This document shows positions 1 to 6,538 of a DNA stretch of 9,618 nucleotides, piece after piece. Position 1 is the stretch's first letter; each line of letters starts with the position of its first letter. Source of the stretch: Bacillota bacterium (lineage in GTDB: Bacteria; Bacillota; Sulfobacillia; JAJZYS01; JAJYTV01); the NCBI GenBank assembly GCA_021810725.1, contig JAJZIE010000078.1:1-9618 (forward strand), given 5' to 3'. The notes under the pieces are model-generated. The model was not told the origin of the DNA. It ran no database searches and worked only from the letters and a program-made list of their open reading frames with translations. Position numbers and translations under genes: made by a program.

Positions 1-106
1 CGGTGGCAGTCTGCTCGTACGCCACTGGCATCTTCCCTTGCCGTACCCAACGCCACGCTGTCTTGTACGAAATCCCTTGCTGTCGCGCCCAGTCGCTAAG
101 CTTCAT
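1..106 (-). CDS. tnpA: IS607-family serine recombinase (TnpA), N-terminus, cut by window edge
   Basis: Reading leftward from an ATG at 106-104, 35 codons are visible before the window ends. The peptide begins MKLSDWARQQGISYKTAWRW and continues VRQGKMPV. This is the characteristic MerR-like helix-turn-helix start of IS607-family transposases, which place the DNA-binding domain before the serine-recombinase catalytic domain. The catalytic part lies outside the window, so I cannot tell whether the gene is intact, and any tnpB partner would also be outside. IS607 recombinases cut and paste their element through a serine-linked intermediate and usually leave no long terminal inverted repeats. The ribosome binding site is weak: only TAGG lies close upstream. 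The family assignment rests on the HTH signature and is strong despite the short length. Confidence 0.88.
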   Translation of the reverse strand, partial: MKLSDWARQQGISYKTAWRWVRQGKMPVAYEQTAT

Positions 107-121
107 GAGCCTAGCTTATCT

Positions 122-134
122 CATATGCCATATG
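122..134. repeat. Doublet of the palindrome CATATG separated by one base
   Basis: The sequence reads CATATGCCATATG, two copies of a self-complementary hexamer 7 bp apart. It starts 16 bp upstream of the recombinase start codon. It could be a TnpA binding site at the element end or part of the recombinase promoter. Only the repeat itself is observed; the role is inference. Confidence 0.4.
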
Positions 135-298
135 TGGCCATCCACGCGTTGGCAGTTGCTAGCCCCTCCGCCCATCGGTGCTCCCTCGTTGCGCAGAGGT
201 TTTGCCATGAACGCCTGACATCCTGCCCATGGCCGTGGGCACGGGCAGCGCGTGCAGGCTTGGTCCAGAACCGGCCATGGCTCTGCCGCGACAGCAGG

Positions 299-322
299 GC
301 AGGGCGCCAGATGGCGCCCTGC
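299..322 (-). terminator. Perfect 11-bp hairpin downstream of the acyltransferase gene
   Basis: GCAGGGCGCCA at 299-309 and TGGCGCCCTGC at 312-322 are exact reverse complements separated by only GA. The hairpin lies about 30 bp past the acyltransferase stop codon (353-355) in the direction of transcription. No T-run follows on the minus strand, so it is an atypical intrinsic terminator or a 3'-end stabilising hairpin. The separation from the leftmost mobile element also makes it a plausible insulator. Confidence 0.5.
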
Positions 323-352
323 AAGCGGATTCGCCAGGATGTGGCGGGCCGA

Positions 353-1015
353 TCAGAGCCGGGTCAGCACCTGCATGAGGGCATCGGCCGCCATGGCGAG
401 CGTCACGTCGTGCCGCAATTCCCGCAAGGCCGCCATGGTGCCCCTGCGGATCCCCTCCTCGGGGGAGGCGCCGGCCAGACGGTAGAACGAGGCGGCGATA
501 TCCTCCCGGCTGCTTCCGTCTCCTTCTACCAGGAGGAATGCGTGGATGAGTGCGAAGTTGCGGCGGCGCCGCTGCGACAGTCCCGCCACCTTCCGACCCG
601 CGACCGCGAGATCGTAGCGACCGGCGCAGATGCTGCCCGCCACCTCGCCGACGGCGGGGTCGAGGCCGAGGTCCCCAAGCGCCGTGGCCAGCACGCCGGC
701 CATCAGCTGGAAGCCTGGCTCGATGCCGGGCAGATCTTCGCCCGCGTAGGCGATCGCGACGTTCAGGACGCCCTCGTCGAGCACGACCAGCCGCCCGCCG
801 GAGGAGCGCAGGTGCACCTCGTAGCCGAGGGAGCGGAAGTGCCGGACGGCGTCTTCCGCCCCTGGAAGCCGCATGTCGCGCATGCCTGGCACGAGGCCCG
901 GCCCGTGCAGCCAGAGCCGCGCCATTGGGGCGTCCTCGCCTTCGGCCAGGTGTTCGTCCCGGGCGAAGCTCGCCTCGAGCGAGCCGAGCGGCCTCAGGTG
1001 GAGCTCGACGTCCAG
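353..1015 (-). CDS. Lipoyl-assembly acyltransferase, LipL/LipM-like (biotin/lipoate A/B ligase fold)
   Basis: The product belongs to the cofactor transferase family that moves octanoyl or lipoyl groups onto GcvH or 2-oxoacid dehydrogenase E2 domains. In a 220-residue reading, the N-terminal helix (ARDEHLAE, 18-25) is followed by RLWLHGPGLVPG, the RSSGGR loop (70-75), the segment GSICAGRYDLAV with Cys130 in the place of the catalytic cysteine of Bacillus LipL and LipM, and GRKVAGLSQRR with Lys142. These motifs fit a thioester-using transferase better than an ATP-dependent LplA ligase. The usual CPG is CAG here, and the protein is shorter at its C-terminus than Bacillus LipL (about 280). The first ATG is at 925-923, with GAGGA 7 bases ahead, but starting there removes the conserved helix. 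The frame stays open to 1054 with no ATG, GTG or TTG, so I tentatively use CTG at 1015-1013, 11 bases after AGGAAGG. It lies 36 bp after the trans-sulfuration gene on the same strand, probably as an operon. Confidence 0.8.
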   Translation of the reverse strand: MDVELHLRPLGSLEASFARDEHLAEGEDAPMARLWLHGPGLVPGMRDMRLPGAEDAVRHFRSLGYEVHLRSSGGRLVVLDEGVLNVAIAYAGEDLPGIEPGFQLMAGVLATALGDLGLDPAVGEVAGSICAGRYDLAVAGRKVAGLSQRRRRNFALIHAFLLVEGDGSSREDIAASFYRLAGASPEEGIRRGTMAALRELRHDVTLAMAADALMQVLTRL

Positions 1016-1051
1016 TGTCCGATCATCCTTCCTTGCGACAGACGGGGCGGC

Positions 1052-2227
1052 TCAGGCCAGGGCCTGCGCGAGGTCCCTGATCAGGTCCTCCAGGTCCTCG
1101 ATGCCGACGGCGATGCGCACCAGATCGGTGCTGATGCCGCCCATCGTCTGGAACTCGGGCGGCACGAAGCGGTGGACGGCCGCCACCGGCTGGGTGATGA
1201 GCGATTCCACCGAGCCGAGACTCACGGCGCGGCCGAAGAGTTCGACACGGTCGAGGAAGCGGTCCACCGCCGGCTGGCCGCCCCGCAGGCGCACGCTGAG
1301 AACACCGCCGAAGCCCGTCATCTGGCGCTTCGCGAGCTCGTGCTGCGGGTGGCTCTGGAGGCCGGGATAGAGCACCTCCGCGATGGCCGGGTGCCGCTCG
1401 AGATACTCCGCGACGGCCTGGCCGTTCTCGTTCTGCTTGTGCACCCTGAGAGCGAGCGTCTTGAGGCCGCGGCCGAGCAGCCAGGCGTCGAACGCGTTCA
1501 GCGTGCCGCCCAGCTTGCGGGCGACGTCGCTGCAGGCGAGGATGAACTCCGCGGAGCCCGCGACGGCGCCGGCGATGACGTCGCTGTGGCCATTCAGATA
1601 CTTCGTGCCGCTGTGGACGACGGCGTCGGCGCCGAGGGCGAGCGGCCGCTGGTTCACCGGAGTCGCGAAGGTGTTGTCGACGATCAGCCGGACGCCCTTC
1701 GCGTGGGCGATCTCGGCGATGGCCGCGATGTCGGCGAGGCGCAGCGTCGGGTTGCTCGGGGACTCGAGGTACACCACCTTGGTTTCCGGCCGCAAGGCGC
1801 CCCGCAGCGCGGAGGGGTCTCTGAGGTCCATGAAGGTGGTCTCGACGCCGAAGCGCGGCAGGAGGTCGTGCAGCAGGCCGAACGTGCCGCCATAGATGTC
1901 GGCGTGGGCGATCAGGTGGTCGCCGGCGCCGCACGAGGCCATGAGGGCCGTCGCGACCGCCGCCATGCCCGAGGCGAGCATGAGGGCCTTCTCCGCGCCC
2001 TCGAGCTTCGCGATCTTCGCCTCGGCGACGGTGAAGTTCGGGTTGCCGAGGCGAGTGTAGATGTAGCCTTCCTTCTGTTCGTTCATGAAGTCGGCCATGC
2101 TCTGGTTGGTCGGGAACGCGAACGTCGAGGTCTGGTAGATAGGGGATGTGACGGACCCGGAAACGGGATCGGGAGCCTCTCCTTCGTGCACGAGCAGGGA
2201 GTTGAGTCCTTTGAGGGTCTCCGCCAT
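1052..2227 (-). CDS. PLP-dependent trans-sulfuration enzyme (cystathionine gamma-synthase / gamma-lyase / methionine gamma-lyase family)
   Basis: This cytosolic enzyme of 391 residues has the usual length for the Cys/Met metabolism PLP family. Key residues are visible in order: YTR (57-59) for cofactor phosphate contact, ASGM (85-88), the ring-stacking Tyr112 in IYGGT, Asp184 in IVDNTF, the Schiff-base Lys209 in SGTKYLNGHSD, the SLGSVESLI segment (336-344), and Arg371 in LVRIAVGIED for substrate carboxylate. Family members make cystathionine from activated homoserine and cysteine, or cleave cystathionine or methionine. The sequence alone does not settle which. Position 114 is Gly in YGGT, where classical methionine gamma-lyases carry the catalytic Cys in YGCT, which argues mildly against a dedicated methionine lyase. 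The start at 2227 follows AAAGGAAG and gives a standard N-terminus; the upstream in-frame extension to 2353 looks untranslated. It is divergent from the lipoprotein gene and probably cotranscribed with the acyltransferase. Confidence 0.9.
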   Translation of the reverse strand: MAETLKGLNSLLVHEGEAPDPVSGSVTSPIYQTSTFAFPTNQSMADFMNEQKEGYIYTRLGNPNFTVAEAKIAKLEGAEKALMLASGMAAVATALMASCGAGDHLIAHADIYGGTFGLLHDLLPRFGVETTFMDLRDPSALRGALRPETKVVYLESPSNPTLRLADIAAIAEIAHAKGVRLIVDNTFATPVNQRPLALGADAVVHSGTKYLNGHSDVIAGAVAGSAEFILACSDVARKLGGTLNAFDAWLLGRGLKTLALRVHKQNENGQAVAEYLERHPAIAEVLYPGLQSHPQHELAKRQMTGFGGVLSVRLRGGQPAVDRFLDRVELFGRAVSLGSVESLITQPVAAVHRFVPPEFQTMGGISTDLVRIAVGIEDLEDLIRDLAQALA

Positions 2228-2288
2228 CAAGCGTCTTCCTTTCCCTATGAGAACTGCCCCGGCCGGTGGCAAGAACTCCCCCCGACCC

Positions 2289-2297
2289 ACTCTAGCA
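2289..2297 (-). promoter_or_regulatory. Candidate extended -10 for the trans-sulfuration gene
   Basis: On the minus strand TGCTAGAGT reads as an extended -10 (TG, one base, then TAGAGT, which matches TATAAT at four of six positions). Transcription from here would give a leader of about 55 bases before the start at 2227. No convincing -35 hexamer lies 16-18 bases upstream, so the call rests on the -10 alone. Confidence 0.3.
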
Positions 2298-2325
2298 GAG
2301 AGCGGCCGCTGGCGCGCGCTCTGCT
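2294..2325. repeat. Nested inverted repeat in the divergent intergenic region
   Basis: AGCAGAG (2294-2300) and CTCTGCT (2319-2325) are exact inverted copies. The 18-base spacer contains a second perfect palindrome, AGCGGCCGCT (2301-2310). The left arm overlaps the candidate -10 at 2289-2297, so the element could be an operator or a leader hairpin. It does not resemble a SAM-I or T-box leader that I can recognise. Confidence 0.4.
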
Positions 2326-2466
2326 TGGCGTAACCGGGCGGTCCTGACTTCATGCGCCGTCGGTGCGGATGACCCGTGCCCCAGGGTGCGGATTGCCAGA
2401 GGTGCCCGGACGATGCGCAAGGAACTTAGCGCCATCGCTCGTTGTCCAAGCGGGAGGCGGAGGCTT

Positions 2467-4452
2467 ATGGACGCGCGGCCGCGTTTCGGGAGCGTGGCGG
2501 CGGTGGCGCTCGCGGCGGTGGCCCTGGTCCTCGCGGGCTGCGGCAGTGGGGGCTCAAGGGTGCCGTCCACGCCGGTCGGGCGGATCGTCGGCACGCTCGA
2601 AGGGCGCGTCGGACCAGCGCCCTGGTCGCTTGCCGCGCTCGATTTCCTCACGGTCCAGCGGGGCTACCTCGCGGGCGAACGCTGCGGCCATGGACAGGAC
2701 CACTGCGTCGCGGCGTTCGGCCGCACGGTGGACGGTGGCGCCGAGATCACCTGGAGCCCCCTCGGGCCAGGTTCCCCTTCGGACCTTCAGTTCCTCGGCC
2801 CGCAGCTCGGCTGGGTGCTGCTGGGCAGCCCCGGCCAGACGCAGCGGCTTCTCGGCACGAGCGACGGCGGGCGCTCGTGGACGCGACTGGGCGCGGCCAT
2901 CTTCTTCGCCCCGCCGCGCTTCCTGACAAGGGACTTCGGCTACGCCATCGCCGCCAGGCGCGGGGCGGGCGGAGCGTTCTCTGCGACGTCGCTCGAACTG
3001 ACGCGGGACGGCGGGCGCAGTTGGCAGGATGTCGCCACAGGTGGCTACCTGCCCGCCTACGCGGACTTCCCCTCCGAGAGCCGGGGCTATCTGGCAGGCT
3101 GGAACTGCGGCGGCCAGGGCGCGCAGTCCGTCTGCAGGGGCGCGATCCTCGGCACGGACGACGGTGGGGCGCATTGGCGGGTCCTGCAGTCGGTCGGAGA
3201 GAGTTCGGTCGGCAACACGGGCATCTTCGCCCTCGACTTTCTCTCGCCGGGCCTTGGCTTCGCGGAGCTGCCGGACCTTCAGGGCTGTACGATGGGCGGC
3301 TGCCTGCCGGGGCTCGAGGCGACGCGGGATGGCGGTCGCACGTGGCGGACGCTGCAGACGGCCTACAAGTGGGGTACGGGGATCGAGGCCGGCTGGCCGG
3401 GCGCTCCCGTGTTCACGAGCCCAGAGCTCGGCTGGATCGCCCTTTCGCCAGGGGCGGGCCCAGGCGCCGGCGGTGTCCTCGTGACCTCGGACGGCGGGGT
3501 GACGTTCCGCCAGTTCTTCGCCCACAGATTCACGGCGGGTTCGCTCGATCCCGTTGACGGCGTCGCCTATGCCATCGCCGGCTCTGTGCCGCCGGGGAGC
3601 GCGGCCGGCACGGCGCTTGTCCGCATTACGCCCCGGGGCGGGCTGCGCCAGATCTGGCCCGCCGCCGTGCCGACGAGCGCGTTCGCGGCGAGCGCGGGAG
3701 CGCGCCTTTACGGCGTCGGGCTGCCATACGACGCTGGAGCTCTGCTCTTTAGCCAGGATGGCGGGCGGACCTGGTCCGTGCGGGGTGACCTGCCTGGCGG
3801 TCCCCCCTGGTTCGCTTCCTTCCCCGGCGGCGGTGCGGGCTACCTCCTGGCGCAGAACGCGGCGGGCGCGGCCCGGCTCTACACCACCGCCGACGGCGGC
3901 AAGGAGTGGCGAGCGGGCGGTGTGGCGCTCCCCGAGGAGCCGAGCTATGCCCGCTTCTTCGCTGGCGGCCGGGCCGTCGCCCTCGTGCCCCGGCGCAGTG
4001 GCGGCGAGGTCCTGCGCAGCGCCACGAACGGCCGCACGTGGCGGACGCACGGACGGCTGCCCGCCGGCTACACCTGGGCGGGGGCTTTCACGAGCGCCGA
4101 CGTGGGCTATGCCTACGTGGAGCACGGGCAGAGGCTCGCCGTCGAGGCGACGCGGGACGGCGGCCGGCAATGGCGGATCCTCCTGCGTCTGCCCAGGCTG
4201 CAGGCGGAGGCCACGCCCGGGACGGCGATGGCGGCGGACCGAGCGGGACTTCTCATCGTGCAGCGCTACGGCGGACGGGGAGCCTATCTCATGACCAGGG
4301 ACGGCGGGCGCACCTGGCAGGTCTTGAACCTCGCCGGCGCCGGCGTCCCCTCCGGGGTCGCGGTGCGGGGAAGCTCCACGCTGCTGCTCGAGACGACCGC
4401 GGGTCTCCTGCGCTCGACCGACGGCGGCAAGACCTGGACCTACCTCGACTGA
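2467..4452 (+). CDS. Secreted lipoprotein of Asp-box (BNR / Ycf48-like) beta-propeller repeats
   Basis: The 661-residue product starts with a lipoprotein signal: basic residues, a hydrophobic Ala/Val/Leu stretch (10-22) and the lipobox LVLAGC, with Cys25 as the lipidated residue. The ATG at 2467 follows GGGAGG by 9 bases and starts directly at this signal; the longer GTG reading from 2386 adds an implausible polar tail. The rest consists of beta-propeller blades marked by S/TxDGGxxW Asp-boxes, with DGG at about 89, 133, 181, 232, 288, 342, 431, 476, 564, 612 and 652 and a degenerate TNGRTW near 521. Spacing is mostly 40-56 residues, with one 89-residue gap that would fit an unmarked blade. 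Asp-box propellers occur in Ycf48, sortilin, sialidases and GH74 glucanases. I see no catalytic signature, so binding, scaffolding or assembly at the outer face of the membrane is the safest inference. Three close Cys pairs (73/80, 214/223, 274/279) may form disulfides. The function is unknown. Confidence 0.85.
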   Translation: MDARPRFGSVAAVALAAVALVLAGCGSGGSRVPSTPVGRIVGTLEGRVGPAPWSLAALDFLTVQRGYLAGERCGHGQDHCVAAFGRTVDGGAEITWSPLGPGSPSDLQFLGPQLGWVLLGSPGQTQRLLGTSDGGRSWTRLGAAIFFAPPRFLTRDFGYAIAARRGAGGAFSATSLELTRDGGRSWQDVATGGYLPAYADFPSESRGYLAGWNCGGQGAQSVCRGAILGTDDGGAHWRVLQSVGESSVGNTGIFALDFLSPGLGFAELPDLQGCTMGGCLPGLEATRDGGRTWRTLQTAYKWGTGIEAGWPGAPVFTSPELGWIALSPGAGPGAGGVLVTSDGGVTFRQFFAHRFTAGSLDPVDGVAYAIAGSVPPGSAAGTALVRITPRGGLRQIWPAAVPTSAFAASAGARLYGVGLPYDAGALLFSQDGGRTWSVRGDLPGGPPWFASFPGGGAGYLLAQNAAGAARLYTTADGGKEWRAGGVALPEEPSYARFFAGGRAVALVPRRSGGEVLRSATNGRTWRTHGRLPAGYTWAGAFTSADVGYAYVEHGQRLAVEATRDGGRQWRILLRLPRLQAEATPGTAMAADRAGLLIVQRYGGRGAYLMTRDGGRTWQVLNLAGAGVPSGVAVRGSSTLLLETTAGLLRSTDGGKTWTYLD

Positions 4453-4600
4453 TCCCGAACGCTTCCACTTCCCTGGATGGCAGGGGCCAAGCGGTCCCAT
4501 CTGCGTCCGTGGCCCATCTCTGGAAGGAGTCGGTGCTCGGGGGGACAAATTGACCACGGTCACGGGTGCGATGGCCGAGTGGAGCGCTGGGAGGGTCGGC

Positions 4601-6517
4601 ATGGCGAGCGCTGGGGACTACTTCGATGCGTTGCTCGGCGACACCGGCGGCTTTCTCGCGGCGCTGGACGAGCGCGGCGTCTGTCGCCACGTGGCGCCGG
4701 AGGTGCGCGAGGTTCTCGGCTATGACCCCGAGGAGATGCTCGGACGCTCGTGCTTCGAGTTCGTCGCCCTGGCGGACCCGGCCGCGGGGCCCAGGGCGAT
4801 CGCCCGTCTCCTCGCGAGCAGGGGCCGGCTAGAGCGCCGGGTGCTGCCGGTGCGCCACCGCGACGGCGGTTACCTGATGATGGAGATTCTATTGCGGGAT
4901 CTGCGCCGACGGGTGGACATCGGGGCGATCCTTGTGCACGCGCGGGACGTCACCGGCGAGCGGCAGGTGGCGACGAAGCTCGCCGAGAGCCGCACGGAGC
5001 TCGCGGAGGCGTACCAGTTCGCGGGGCTCGGCAGGGTGGCGTGGGACGCGCAGACGGGAGAGGTGGCGCTGTCCGCGCAGCTGCTGGAACTGCTGCAGTG
5101 GAAGCGGCAACCCTCCGCGCGCTGGCAGGATCTGCGCCACATGTTCGTGCACCCGGAAGACCTGGGCCGCGTCGAACTGGCCTGGGCCTCGGCCGAGCTC
5201 GGTGAGACGGTGCGGTTCGAGTGCCGCGTCGTCCGGCCGGACGGGAGCCTCAGGCACTGGCTGATGCAGGCCCAGGGCGTCCTGGGCACGGTGGGTGGGC
5301 AGGGACGGGTCACGGGGACGGTCATGGACGTCACGGAGCTGCGCCAAGCGGAAGAGGAGCTCTTCCGCGCGCAGAAGCTCGAGGCGCTGGACCAGCTGGC
5401 GGCCGGCATCGCCCACGACTTCAACAATCTTCTCACGGTCATCCGGGGCAACCTCTCGCTCGCGCGGCAGTCGGTGGCGGAGCAGGCGGACGTCGAGCCG
5501 CTGCTCGCGGAGGCGACGGCGGCCTGCGACCGGGCCGCCTATCTGGCCCACCAGCTCTCGAAGCATGTGCGGAGCAGCGAAGCCCAGGCTTTCTCGCCGA
5601 CCAGGCTTGGGCCTCTCCTTGCGGACGTGATTCCGTTCCTCTTGCGCGGCTCGCGCGTCAAGAGCGAGATCCTGGCGCCGGACGACCTCGAGGAGGTGCG
5701 GGGCGACGCGGGCGAGCTCGCGCAGGTGCTGCAGAACCTGGTGATGAACGCGGTGGCGGCCATGCCGGATGGCGGGGTGCTGCGCGCGCAGGCGGAGAGT
5801 GTCGCGCTGCCCGACGCCGACCCGACCGTGCCCGTGCCACCGGGGCCCTATGTGCGCCTGCTGGTGGCCGATTCGGGCCATGGTGTCGCTCCCGAGCACC
5901 TGCCGCGCATCTTCGACCCCTATTTCACCACCCGTCAGGGCGGACAGGGTCTCGGTCTCGCCACGACCCGCCGCATCGTGCGCCACCACGAGGGACACAT
6001 CGCGGTGCAGTCCAGGACCGGACAGGGAACGATCTTCACGATCTATCTGCCCGCGGCGCGCGCCGAAGCCCCGGTGGCAGCCGCGGCCGAGGCGCCGTCG
6101 CCCACCGAGCTGCGCCGCGAGCTGCGCGTCCTGCTGGTCGACGACGACGCTCCGGTGCGCAGGGCCGGAGCGGGCATGCTCAGGGAGCTCGGCTGCCGCG
6201 CCGAGGTGGCGGCGGGGAGCGTGGAGGCCCTCTCGCTGATGCGACGGTCGGTCACGCGCGGTAGGCCCTATGAAGTGGCGATCCTCGACGTCACCATGCC
6301 CGGCGATCTCGGAGCGCGGGAACTCTTCGAGCAGCTCTGGGCCATCCACCCCATGCTGCGGGGGCTTGTTTCGAGCGGCTACACGAGCCACGACGCGATG
6401 CTGGAGCCGGCCCGCTACGGCTTCCGTGCGGCCCTGCCCAAGCCCTACGACATCGCGGCGATGCGCGAGGCCCTGGTGGCGGCCATCGACGGGGAGCGCA
6501 AGCCGGGCCCGCGCTAG
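4601..6517 (+). CDS. Soluble PAS-PAS hybrid histidine kinase with C-terminal receiver
   Basis: The 638-residue product has no membrane segment, so it should sense a cytosolic signal. Domains in order: a PAS domain (about 5-115); a second PAS with a PAC segment ending TVMDVTEL (about 140-247); a coiled linker; a HisKA dimerisation helix with IAHDFNNLL, His272 being the phospho-acceptor; and a HATPase domain with N-box Asn383 (NLVMNAVAAM), G1 box ADSGHG, F-box FDPYFTT and G2 box GQGLGL. An Ala/Glu linker leads to a receiver with acidic pocket DDD (514-516), phospho-acceptor Asp563 in ILDVTMPG, SSGYT and Lys614 in LPKPY. All catalytic residues are present. ATG 4601 follows GGGAGGG by 4-5 bases and begins at the PAS fold. 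A TTG at 4550 after GGGGGG would add 17 residues and cannot be excluded. It is 148 bp after the lipoprotein gene on the same strand. No partner regulator or HPt protein is in the window. Confidence 0.9.
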   Translation: MASAGDYFDALLGDTGGFLAALDERGVCRHVAPEVREVLGYDPEEMLGRSCFEFVALADPAAGPRAIARLLASRGRLERRVLPVRHRDGGYLMMEILLRDLRRRVDIGAILVHARDVTGERQVATKLAESRTELAEAYQFAGLGRVAWDAQTGEVALSAQLLELLQWKRQPSARWQDLRHMFVHPEDLGRVELAWASAELGETVRFECRVVRPDGSLRHWLMQAQGVLGTVGGQGRVTGTVMDVTELRQAEEELFRAQKLEALDQLAAGIAHDFNNLLTVIRGNLSLARQSVAEQADVEPLLAEATAACDRAAYLAHQLSKHVRSSEAQAFSPTRLGPLLADVIPFLLRGSRVKSEILAPDDLEEVRGDAGELAQVLQNLVMNAVAAMPDGGVLRAQAESVALPDADPTVPVPPGPYVRLLVADSGHGVAPEHLPRIFDPYFTTRQGGQGLGLATTRRIVRHHEGHIAVQSRTGQGTIFTIYLPAARAEAPVAAAAEAPSPTELRRELRVLLVDDDAPVRRAGAGMLRELGCRAEVAAGSVEALSLMRRSVTRGRPYEVAILDVTMPGDLGARELFEQLWAIHPMLRGLVSSGYTSHDAMLEPARYGFRAALPKPYDIAAMREALVAAIDGERKPGPR

Positions 6518-6538
6518 CGTTCGGGGCCGGACCGCAAC

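Larger units (their letters stand above)
1..134 (-). mobile_element. Left part of an IS607-like element (outer boundary not determined)
   Basis: The recombinase start lies about 100 bp inside the window, and IS607 elements normally end a short distance upstream of that gene. The stretch just before the gene is more A+T-rich than its surroundings and holds the CATATG doublet at 122-134. IS607 elements lack clear terminal inverted repeats and insert at very short targets, so the exact end cannot be read from this sequence. The right limit of 134 is a minimum, not a mapped junction. Confidence 0.4.

Noticed and set aside
121..324. Small minus-strand open frame between the acyltransferase and the mobile element
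   Set aside because: It runs through the perfect hairpin at 299-322, has no recognised features and does not look like an expressed protein.
38..2347. Very long plus-strand open frame antisense to the trans-sulfuration and acyltransferase genes
   Set aside because: It mirrors two minus-strand genes with clear conserved motifs. Its product is Arg/Glu/Gly-rich low-complexity sequence without domains, as expected for a high-GC shadow frame.
2324..2352. TTGGCG with CTTCAT 17 bases later as a plus-strand promoter for the lipoprotein
   Set aside because: The -10 match is too poor to separate from chance in this sequence; I find no convincing lipoprotein promoter.
2881..4440. Repeated GACGGCGGGCGCACGTGG-like DNA that could be taken for a tandem repeat array
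   Set aside because: The repeats are in frame, irregularly spaced and encode Asp-boxes, so they are explained by protein repeats rather than a CRISPR or minisatellite.
4471..4485. CCCTG/CAGGG hairpin after the lipoprotein stop codon
   Set aside because: Only 5 bp of stem and no T-run follow, so it does not support a terminator between the lipoprotein and kinase genes.
2554..4602. 682-codon minus-strand open frame opposite the lipoprotein gene
   Set aside because: The plus strand has a lipobox and regular Asp-box repeats. The antisense product has no recognisable motif and arises from GC-rich third positions.
4889..6391. 500-codon minus-strand open frame opposite the hybrid kinase
   Set aside because: The opposite strand encodes all kinase and receiver motifs; the antisense product is compositionally biased and motif-free.
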